Assembly (NCBI GenBank): GCA_020725025.1
Contig: DYFV01000053.1
Span: 1-37,662 of the forward strand
DNA length: 37,662 bases
Origin: Azoarcus sp.
Lineage (GTDB): Bacteria; Pseudomonadota; Gammaproteobacteria; Burkholderiales; Rhodocyclaceae
Reading direction: 5' to 3'
Every line of letters starts with the position of its first letter. Position 1 is the stretch's first letter. Positions 31,809-37,662 of the stretch are shown piece by piece. Under the pieces are notes generated by a model. The model made no database searches and was not told where the DNA came from. It saw only the letters and a program-made list of their open reading frames with translations. The position numbers and the translations under genes were made by a program.

Positions 31809-33119
31809 ATGAACGCACCTCACCCGGTCGCCTCCCCCCGTACCAACGACGCCCTGATGGCGCGCCGCGCCGCGGCCCTGCCGCGGGGCGTCGGCCAGGC
31901 CTTCCCGGTCTTCGCCGAGCGCGCCGAGAACGCCGAGATCTGGGACGTGGAGGGCCGCCGCTGGATCGACTTCTGCGCCGGCATCGCCGTGGTCAACACC
32001 GGCCACCGCCATCCCCGCGTGGTGGAAGCCGCCCGCGCCCAGCTCGACCACTTCACCCACACCTGCTTCCAGGTCGTGGCCTACGAGTCCTACGTGGCGC
32101 TGTGCGAGCGGCTGAACGAGCTAGCGCCCGGCTCGACGCCCAAGAAGTCCCTGCTCATGAACTCCGGCGCCGAGGCGGTGGAGAACGCGGTGAAGATCGC
32201 CCGCGCCGCCACCGGCCGCTCCGGCATCATCGCCTTCGGTGGCGGCTTCCACGGCCGCACCATGATGACCATGGCGCTCACCGGCAAGGTCGAGCCCTAC
32301 AAGGCCGGCTTCGGCCCCTTCCCCGCCGAGGTCTTCCACGCCCCCTACCCCGACGCGCTGCACGGCGTGAGCGTCGACGACTCGATCGCCGCCATCGAGC
32401 GCCTCTTCAAGCACAGCATCGAGCCCTCCCGCGTGGCCGCCATCATCGTCGAGCCGGTGCAGGGCGAAGGCGGCTACCTGCCCGCGCCCATCGGCTTCCT
32501 CGCCCGCCTGCGCGAGCTGTGCGACCGCCACGGCATCCTGCTCATCGCCGACGAGGTGCAGACCGGCATGGCCCGCTGCGGCAAGTTCTTCGCCACCGAG
32601 CACCACGAGGGCGTCGAGCCCGACCTGATCACCCTGGCCAAGGGCCTGGGCGGCGGCCTGACGGTGTCCGCGGTGGTCGGCAAGGCCGCGGTGATGGACG
32701 CCGCCGCCCCCGGCGGCCTGGGCTCCACCTACGCCGGCCACCCGATGGCGGTCGCCGGCGCGCTGGCGGTGCTGGACGTGATCGCCGAAGAGAAGCTGTG
32801 CGAGCGCTCGATGGCCCTGGGCGAGCGCATGCGCGCCCGCTTCTCCGCGATGGGCAGCCGCTTCGCCTGCATCGCCGAGGTGCGCGGCCTGGGCGCCATG
32901 ACCGCCATCGAGTTCTGCCACGAGGGCAACCCCGCCCGCCCGGCACCCGAGATCGCCAACGCCCTCAAGGCCGAAGCCGCCCGCCGCGGCCTGCTGCTCC
33001 TCATGTGCGGCGGCTACGGCAACGTGCTGCGGGTGATGATCCCGCTCACGATCTCGGACGCACTGCTCGAGGAAGGCCTGGACATCATCGAGGCGTCGCT
33101 GGGGGTGGTGGCCGGCTGA
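31809..33119 (+). CDS. gabT: 4-aminobutyrate aminotransferase
   Basis: A 436-residue class III aminotransferase. The PLP lysine is Lys278 in ITLAKGLGGGL, preceded by IADEVQTGMAR with the cofactor Asp; NSGAEAVENAVKIARAATGR and FGGGFHGRTMMTMALTGK are the usual PLP-phosphate region. It converts GABA and 2-oxoglutarate to succinate semialdehyde and glutamate. It is the last gene of the transporter-gabD-gabT operon, 41 bases after gabD with CGGAGAA upstream. The closely related PuuE (putrescine pathway) performs the same reaction and is an alternative name. Confidence 0.92.
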   Translation: MNAPHPVASPRTNDALMARRAAALPRGVGQAFPVFAERAENAEIWDVEGRRWIDFCAGIAVVNTGHRHPRVVEAARAQLDHFTHTCFQVVAYESYVALCERLNELAPGSTPKKSLLMNSGAEAVENAVKIARAATGRSGIIAFGGGFHGRTMMTMALTGKVEPYKAGFGPFPAEVFHAPYPDALHGVSVDDSIAAIERLFKHSIEPSRVAAIIVEPVQGEGGYLPAPIGFLARLRELCDRHGILLIADEVQTGMARCGKFFATEHHEGVEPDLITLAKGLGGGLTVSAVVGKAAVMDAAAPGGLGSTYAGHPMAVAGALAVLDVIAEEKLCERSMALGERMRARFSAMGSRFACIAEVRGLGAMTAIEFCHEGNPARPAPEIANALKAEAARRGLLLLMCGGYGNVLRVMIPLTISDALLEEGLDIIEASLGVVAG

Positions 33120-33142
33120 CCCCCCAGCCGGACTTGGACTTC

Positions 33143-33176
33143 GATCGGCCGGCGCCCTTGTGGATGCCGGCCGATC
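33143..33176 (+). terminator. Hairpin ending the gab operon
   Basis: Arms GATCGGCCGGC (33143-33153) and GCCGGCCGATC (33166-33176) are perfectly complementary over 11 bp with a 12-base loop, 23 bases after the gabT stop. No T-run follows immediately. Confidence 0.5.
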
Positions 33177-33240
33177 CACGTAATCTTCGTCATCATAAAC
33201 ATAATCAATGTTTCCCGGCAGTTGAATCCATGACGGCACG

Positions 33241-34212
33241 ATGCTGGACGAACGGATAGGAAGCTGGCTGCTCGATTTGTATCGCGGGTCTCGGGAAGTT
33301 CCGGCCGAAGAATTCCAAAGCTGGGCGATGGGACGCCTTCATAAGCTCTTGAGCTTTGATTCGGGCATCTGGGTGACGGTAACGTCTCGCGCGGGTCAAT
33401 TGCAGACCCACAGCGTCCATCTCGACAACCAGCCGCCCGAAATGATGACGAGCTACGCCGAGTTCTCCGCCACATACGGAGATCGAGTGGCCGAAGCCAT
33501 CACCAGCCGGCCGTGGGTCACGGCCGATGTGCGCGAATGCTATCCGGATTGGACCAGCCACCCGATCTATCAGGGCCATGGGCGCCGCTACAATATCGCG
33601 CACGTCATTTCCACGGCCTCGGACATGCAGCCCAATGGCCTTCAGTCCGGCATCTCCTGCTACCGCGCCAACATCGAACAGCCCTTCACCGAAGCCGAGC
33701 GCCGCCTCAAGGAGCACCTGTTCCTCCATATCGTAGAGGCCGCGACGATCAACCAGCTCCTCTTCCTGGAAATGGCATCGGACCCGGACAAGGGAGGACT
33801 CGCCGTGTGCGACGTCCGCGGCCTGATCCATCGCGCCAGCGCGCTGTTTCGCGAACTCGTGGCCGGCCAGTGGCCCCAGTGGGACGGGACGCGTCTGCCC
33901 CAGGCCCTCGTCGCACCGCTCCTCACCCGGCGAGAAAAGGCCGCCATCGACTGCGGCCGCATCAGCATCGAGGCCGCGCCGTTCGCCGATCTCGTCGTGC
34001 TGCGCGCACGACAATGCGAGCCGCCCGACCCTCTCACGCCACGCCAGCGCGAGATCGCCCGGCTCCTGGCGCGCGGAATGGGCTACAAGGAGGTCGCCGC
34101 CACCCTCGATCTCTCGCCATCGACGATCACCAACCAGGCGAATGTCATCTACTCGAAACTGGGGGTGCGCAACAAGGCAGAGCTGGCGCGTTTGCTGGGG
34201 CAAACCCGGTAA
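33241..34212 (+). CDS. LuxR-type transcriptional regulator (copy 1)
   Basis: A 323-residue regulator with a GerE/LuxR helix-turn-helix at the C-terminus (about 260-320: LTPRQREIARLLARGMGYKEVAATLDLSPSTITNQANVIYSKLGVRNKAELARLLG). The N-terminal 250 residues are unlike the classical acyl-homoserine-lactone domain; they begin MLDERIGSWLLDLYRGSREV and include LLSFDSGIWVTV and NQLLFLEMA, probably a PAS/GAF-like sensor. It is paralogous to the convergent gene at 34228-35202, with the same start pattern and HTH. The ATG at 33241 has no clear Shine-Dalgarno. The target is unknown; the gab operon upstream and the barrel gene downstream are both candidates. Confidence 0.82.
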   Translation: MLDERIGSWLLDLYRGSREVPAEEFQSWAMGRLHKLLSFDSGIWVTVTSRAGQLQTHSVHLDNQPPEMMTSYAEFSATYGDRVAEAITSRPWVTADVRECYPDWTSHPIYQGHGRRYNIAHVISTASDMQPNGLQSGISCYRANIEQPFTEAERRLKEHLFLHIVEAATINQLLFLEMASDPDKGGLAVCDVRGLIHRASALFRELVAGQWPQWDGTRLPQALVAPLLTRREKAAIDCGRISIEAAPFADLVVLRARQCEPPDPLTPRQREIARLLARGMGYKEVAATLDLSPSTITNQANVIYSKLGVRNKAELARLLGQTR

Positions 34213-34227
34213 CGCCGGCGCACGGTA

Positions 34228-35202
34228 TCACCTGCTCGACCGCCCCACCAGCATCGACGCCAAGGCCGCCTTGTTCGGCGTGCCCGTTTTCCGATAGATG
34301 ATGTTCGCCTGATTGGTAATGGTCGAAGGCGACAGATCGAGGGATCGGCCAATGTCCTTGTATGAGGCTCCGGCCGCGAGCAGCTCCGCGATCTGGCGCT
34401 GCCGCGCGGTGAGCTCGTCGAGCGCATCCCGCCTTCGCGCAGCGACGATCGTGGCATCGCCCTCGCGGCGGAACGCCACGACGACTCTGCGCCCGACATA
34501 CACCCCCGGACGCTCCCGACACGCCCAGCAAGCCTCAGGGACTCGAATCCCGTCCCATTCCGGCCACTCTTCGCCGAACAGCCCCCCGAATACCCTGCCG
34601 GATTGCAGCAGGATGCCCGTGCGATCGGCAACGGCGAGGCGCCCGGGGGCGCCAAGCCCCGGGACTCCCTCCTCCACGAAGAGCAACTGGTTGATCGTCG
34701 CCGCCTGGATCAGATGCGCGAACAGGAAATTCTTCAAGCGCCGCTCGCGCTCGGAGTACTCGTCCTTCGCACGCCCACGATAAAGGGAGATCACCGACTG
34801 CAGGCCGGTGGCGCCGGGAGAGGAGTAGGTGCACATGACATTCTCGATGTCGAACCGCCTCGCGTGCTCGTGGTACGCAGCCGTCCTCCTGAAGCCGGTC
34901 GCGCCATCGGCCTCCTGCAGATCGCAGGTCCGCCCCGGGGTTGTGCGCAGACAACACGGTGAGCCGCCCCCCCCCGCCTTGTGATCCTCGTAGTTCTCCA
35001 TCATCTCGAGCGGCTGCCGATACGAGTACAGGGCGTGCACCTCGAGCCCCTTCGCTATCTTGCCGATCACCCAAATTCCGGAATCGAACGGAACCAGCTC
35101 TCGCAACCGATCCATCGCCCATTCCTGAAAGTCGCCGGAGGAAACCCCTCGCGCGCCGCGATAGAGGCCGCACAGCATCTCGTGAACCCGCTCACCCGGC
35201 AT
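34228..35202 (-). CDS. LuxR-type transcriptional regulator (copy 2, paralogue of copy 1)
   Basis: A 324-residue regulator matching copy 1 along its whole length: LCGLYRGARGVSSGDFQEWAMDRL at the N-terminus, FDSGIWVIG, GLQSVISLYRG and QAATINQLLFVEE in the middle, and a LuxR HTH at the C-terminus (LTARQRQIAELLAAGASYKDIGRSLDLSPSTITNQANIIYRKTG). A run of nine Cs (34967-34975) falls inside the sensor domain. ATG 35202 has AGGAGG at good spacing. A TATACT promoter and a 20-bp palindrome lie just upstream, suggesting autoregulation. The two genes converge with only 15 bases between their stops, so they arose by an inverted duplication or by convergent retention of an old one. Confidence 0.82.
   Translation of the reverse strand: MPGERVHEMLCGLYRGARGVSSGDFQEWAMDRLRELVPFDSGIWVIGKIAKGLEVHALYSYRQPLEMMENYEDHKAGGGGSPCCLRTTPGRTCDLQEADGATGFRRTAAYHEHARRFDIENVMCTYSSPGATGLQSVISLYRGRAKDEYSERERRLKNFLFAHLIQAATINQLLFVEEGVPGLGAPGRLAVADRTGILLQSGRVFGGLFGEEWPEWDGIRVPEACWACRERPGVYVGRRVVVAFRREGDATIVAARRRDALDELTARQRQIAELLAAGASYKDIGRSLDLSPSTITNQANIIYRKTGTPNKAALASMLVGRSSR
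34967..34975 (-). repeat. C9 (G9 in the coding strand) homopolymer inside the LuxR copy 2 gene
   Basis: Nine consecutive C bases encode Gly-Gly-Gly in the sensor domain. In the present length the frame on both sides matches copy 1 (for example RTCDL downstream aligns with VTADV), so the gene is read through. A one-base slip would truncate the protein. Confidence 0.6.
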
Positions 35203-35224
35203 TCGCCCTCCTCATCGTCAACGG

Positions 35225-35244
35225 CATGGGTCATTCGACCCATG
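35225..35244. promoter_or_regulatory. 20-bp palindrome upstream of LuxR copy 2
   Basis: Arms CATGGGTC (35225-35232) and GACCCATG (35237-35244) are perfect inverted repeats around ATTC. LuxR-type operators are typically 18-20-bp dyads. It lies between the putative -10 (35264-35269) and the start codon of LuxR copy 2, an ideal place for repression. Confidence 0.55.
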
Positions 35245-35263
35245 GCTCGCGACCAGAGCCAGA

Positions 35264-35292
35264 AGTATAGTTGGTAACAGAATATTTCCACA
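35264..35292 (-). promoter_or_regulatory. Candidate promoter of LuxR copy 2
   Basis: On the minus strand TGTGGA (35292-35287) and TATACT (35269-35264) are spaced by 17 bases. The -10 is good, the -35 moderate. The leader would be about 55 bases and would contain the 20-bp palindrome. Confidence 0.4.
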
Positions 35293-35698
35293 CAACCTGT
35301 TTGGCCGATGCGAAATCAGGGTGCAGGCAGAAAGCGGGCACTCGTGCCCTTGTCGTTCATTCGCTCACAATGCGGGCTAGGCATTTCGACGGCCATTTTG
35401 AATGGCGCGCAAGCGTCGCCAAGAGCATTCTCTTGGCACCTCGATGCAATGTTTTCCCCCTTTCCGACCGCCACCCCCCACCCTCCGCTAACAATCAATT
35501 CTGCCCCGACACGCGACAGTTGGCTCCCCTCTGCTGTACCAATGATGGCGCTGTTGATGGCAACTCGTACGCAAAGCGGCAACGGAAATCCTGCAAGAAC
35601 CGTCTAGAGATCGCATCGCCCGAATTTCCGGCCGGCGGTACACGCACGCTCACATGAGCGCGCTTTGAGAATTTTTCCAGCTGAAGGAGTTGCATCAG
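35293..35698. other. Intergenic region upstream of the outer-membrane protein gene
   Basis: About 400 bases without a supported gene; the short frames here show no signal peptide, domain or good ribosome binding site, except that GAAGGAG at 35683-35689 belongs to the next gene. The composition is clearly less GC-rich than the left part of the window. It holds one 8-bp stem (35418-35437) and a 15-base dyad GCCATT-TTG-AATGGC at 35392-35406. I could not place a convincing promoter for the downstream gene. Confidence 0.5.
35418..35437. repeat. 8-bp inverted repeat in the intergenic region
   Basis: GCCAAGAG (35418-35425) and CTCTTGGC (35430-35437) pair perfectly around a CATT loop. No T-run follows; it may be a 20-bp operator-like dyad, comparable in size to the one at 35225-35244 but with a different sequence. 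Confidence 0.4.
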
Positions 35699-36871
35699 AT
35701 GAGCTTGCGGTTCAACGCAAAATCAACAGTGTTGGGGTTATTCGCCTCCGGAGCACTGTTCGCCAGCCTTCCGGCTCTGCCGACCGAGTCCATGAATCTT
35801 CAATCAAGCCGCGGCATCACGGCGCACCTGGAACACAACTATTTCAACTGGAACGGCGATCAGGACAGGTCAGGTTGGCAACGAATTACCCCCGTGACCA
35901 TCACATACGCGAAGAAGAACTGGGAAATCGGGCTGCGACGTGCGTATATCGAATCGGAAAACGAGAGCACCGGAAGCCAAGGGCGGGTAGCGACATGGAG
36001 CGATACATCCCTGAGTACGGCATTCACCCTCGGTCAGCTGGCTTGGCCGGTACGTCTGAGCTTGGACTACAACGAACCCAACGGAAAAGCCAGCTTGGAA
36101 GGGGACGAGAAAAACGCAATCATGGACGCTCATTTGGTTCAGCAGACGCGCTTCGGCGAAGGCCGTAACGTGACGCCTGGAATAAGCGTCACGCGGGCTC
36201 TTGGCGCCAAGGACACATTCGGTGTTGGGTTGAGCAAGGTATTCAGAGGCGCTTTCGATCCCAATAGCGATGTGGCGAATGACCGAACTAACCCTGGCGA
36301 CGAAACGATTGCGACAGTCCAGTGGCACCATGCCGAGCAGAAGTGGTTGGTCACCGGTGGCCTCACCTACATCCACTCCGGCGTAACCAAGCGCGAAGAC
36401 GTGGATTATTACCGGAAGGGCGAGCTCTGGAACTTCGATGCAACGGGAGTAGCCTTCGTCGGAACAAGACAACAGCTGGTGGCCACTTACCGCTATTCGT
36501 ATCGAGAGCGCGATCGATACATCAACAACGTATCTGGACAACTCGAAAAGGAAAGATTCAACAGCAACGGGGAAAGCCACTTCCTCGCACTCGATTGGGC
36601 GTACAAGTGGCATCCGCAGCATGTACTCCATGTTCTTGCCGACTACCTCGACATAGCTCGAAATGAATACGACCAAATCAATTCCCTGTTCATACCTAGA
36701 CGGAAGAAGTGGGGCGTTGGATTGAGATACGACTACCATATCTCGAGTCGGTCGAGCATCTCGGTGAGCGCAAAGCACTTCCGAATGGAAGACGAACAAT
36801 CACCGAACCGCCCGACAGGAGAGGACTACGACGGATCGAACGTCTATCTGCTCGCGTCCATCGAATTCTGA
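35699..36871 (+). CDS. Outer-membrane beta-barrel protein, unknown function
   Basis: A 390-residue protein with an N-terminal signal peptide (MSLRFNAKSTVLGLFASGALFASLPALP) and a mature part made of alternating polar/hydrophobic strands rich in Tyr, Trp and Arg (for example GITAHLEHNYFNW, WEIGLRRAYIE, VRLSLDYNEP, LVATYRYSYRERD, WGVGLRYDYH). It ends LLASIEF, with the C-terminal Phe recognised by the BAM machinery. The strand number is roughly 12-16 by eye. The specific porin family is not recognised. ATG 35699 lies 9 bases after GAAGGAG; an upstream in-frame TTG (35690) is too close to that site. Codon usage is less GC-rich than in the rest of the window, which suggests a different origin. It forms a unit with the exported protein downstream. 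Confidence 0.75.
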   Translation: MSLRFNAKSTVLGLFASGALFASLPALPTESMNLQSSRGITAHLEHNYFNWNGDQDRSGWQRITPVTITYAKKNWEIGLRRAYIESENESTGSQGRVATWSDTSLSTAFTLGQLAWPVRLSLDYNEPNGKASLEGDEKNAIMDAHLVQQTRFGEGRNVTPGISVTRALGAKDTFGVGLSKVFRGAFDPNSDVANDRTNPGDETIATVQWHHAEQKWLVTGGLTYIHSGVTKREDVDYYRKGELWNFDATGVAFVGTRQQLVATYRYSYRERDRYINNVSGQLEKERFNSNGESHFLALDWAYKWHPQHVLHVLADYLDIARNEYDQINSLFIPRRKKWGVGLRYDYHISSRSSISVSAKHFRMEDEQSPNRPTGEDYDGSNVYLLASIEF

Positions 36872-36906
36872 AAACGCCATATCACGCTTCGACAAGGAGA
36901 GCGATC

Positions 36907-37647
36907 ATGATTTCTCGTATTGCGCGAATCGGCCTGCTCGGTATCGCATTATTCCCCGCGTTTAGCGCACATGCAGAATGGATGAAAGTGCGCGTTGCGA
37001 ACAATCAGGTCTATCAGATAGATCTGGATGCGAACTCGTTTGCTGACGTTTCCATTCGTTCTGCCCTTGGAACATCGACAACGCCGCCAGCTGATGCGGC
37101 TGCCGAGCTTCTCGCGTCTTGGCAGGCGGTAAAGGAGTTCAGGAAGTTCGAGCATCAGGAGTATGTGGGGCTACTGAACACGGTCTCCCATTCAGCAACC
37201 GTAGCAATCGGAGCAGAGACTCTTGGAAACATGCTTGAAACCGGACTCGGAACGACAATCAACTACATGGCGACCGGATCCTTAGGCGGTGGTGCAACTA
37301 TTGCCTCGCTGGGGCAAAGCGTGGCAAGTATCGCCTCTACACATGGCACCATGTCCACTGGTGTCGCTATCGGGCGCGAGTTGATGCAACAGTCGATCGA
37401 TCGAATGAGCGAATACGAGGAGTCGCGCGACCGAATCCTGCGGATCATTAGCAGCGGTGGAGTGGTCGATCTGACAACGATCCGTACGGCACACCAGGAG
37501 CTTCTTGACGGAATTCGGCTAGGAAACGGCGGTAGTCAAATGGTGACTGCTGCCACGGCGACGTGCACGACCGACTGCAGCTTTTGGAGGAACCTGGGAC
37601 GGTCAGCTCTTAGGAAAGCTCTGATCTATTCAGAGCCGTTAAAATAG
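36907..37647 (+). CDS. Exported protein of unknown function
   Basis: A 246-residue protein with signal peptide MISRIARIGLLGIALFPAFSAHA (23 residues). The mature start EWMKVRVANNQVYQIDLDANSF is beta-like; a central Gly/Ala/Ser/Thr-rich stretch (TGLGTTINYMATGSLGGGATIASLGQSVAS, about 115-145) resembles a glycine-zipper or membrane-associating segment. Two cysteines (CTTDC) lie near the C-terminus. No known domain is recognised. It lies 35 bases after the barrel gene with AAGGAGAGCG before the ATG, so the two are probably co-expressed and may act together at the outer membrane. Its GC content is also below that of the left part of the window. Confidence 0.65.
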   Translation: MISRIARIGLLGIALFPAFSAHAEWMKVRVANNQVYQIDLDANSFADVSIRSALGTSTTPPADAAAELLASWQAVKEFRKFEHQEYVGLLNTVSHSATVAIGAETLGNMLETGLGTTINYMATGSLGGGATIASLGQSVASIASTHGTMSTGVAIGRELMQQSIDRMSEYEESRDRILRIISSGGVVDLTTIRTAHQELLDGIRLGNGGSQMVTAATATCTTDCSFWRNLGRSALRKALIYSEPLK

Positions 37648-37662
37648 CGAAGTCATAAACTG

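Noticed and set aside
29419..31818. Long minus-strand open frame (799 codons) opposite permease and gabD genes
   Set aside because: Shadow of real genes; rich in His, Gly, Asp, Gln with no recognisable fold.
34213..34227. Terminator between the convergent LuxR genes
   Set aside because: The 15-base gap contains no inverted repeat long enough to form a stable stem.
34961..35000. Frameshift in LuxR copy 2 at the C9 tract
   Set aside because: The frame on both sides of the tract matches the paralogue, so the gene is intact at the present tract length.
35392..35406. Short dyad GCCATT-TTG-AATGGC as a regulatory site
   Set aside because: Six-base arms are too short to distinguish from chance without a second copy or a nearby promoter.

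Overview
The window is GC-rich DNA (very high third-position GC, many long antisense shadow frames) from a Gram-negative bacterium, most likely a beta- or gammaproteobacterium. The support is a MocR/GabR regulator next to a spermidine/putrescine-type ABC transporter with gabD and gabT, a YjfL/YjfM/YjfC-like trio, YgjP- and YkgJ-type housekeeping genes, and an outer-membrane protein with a terminal Phe. No rRNA, tRNA, CRISPR array, transposase or phage integrase was seen.

Layout. (1) 1-3100: the tail of a membrane protein, a gamma-carbonic anhydrase homologue, two small exported proteins and a thioredoxin-reductase-like flavoprotein. (2) 3105-5214: glutathionylspermidine-synthase-like ATP-grasp enzyme, DUF350 membrane protein and DUF1190 lipoprotein. 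(3) 5299-7218 (minus): a decaying RtcB-associated locus: promoter, 12-codon ORF, terminator, an RtcB gene reduced to its two ends, a small basic protein and an unrecognised protein with an EIQSDW motif. (4) 7251-9714: exported protein, YgjP metallopeptidase, YkgJ-like Cys-cluster protein and TauE/SafE permease. (5) 9913-17876 (minus): a compact seven-gene corrinoid/tetrahydrofolate demethylation operon: MetV-MetF fusion, corrinoid protein, UroD-type methyltransferase, MetH-activation-like protein, RACE-type ferredoxin-ATPase, pterin methyltransferase and amidohydrolase. TGTATACA palindromes overlie its start. (6) 18125-24243: a winged-helix/TPR regulator divergent from a DsrE-like protein, a group II PLP decarboxylase, a cysteine synthase-glutaredoxin fusion, and MerT-like and MerP-like proteins. 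(7) 24268-33119: GabR-like regulator divergent from potA-D-B-C-like genes plus gabD and gabT. (8) 33241-35202: two convergent paralogous LuxR-type regulators. (9) 35699-37647: a less GC-rich pair encoding an outer-membrane beta-barrel and an exported protein.

How the genes fit together. Region 5 forms a complete C1 route: an unknown methyl donor to the corrinoid protein (UroD-type MT1), then to tetrahydrofolate (pterin-binding MT2), then oxidation of methyl-H4folate by the MetVF fusion, with RACE and the MetH-activation-like protein keeping cobalt reduced. The substrate is unknown; the amidohydrolase is the main clue. Region 6 looks like a sulfur/thiol amino-acid module tied to a Mer-like membrane/periplasm pair in which each partner has lost one of the cysteines expected for mercury handling. 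Region 7 is an uptake and degradation pathway for GABA or a polyamine ending at succinate. Regions 5 and 6 are the best candidates for undescribed systems; region 3 is the clearest gene remnant.
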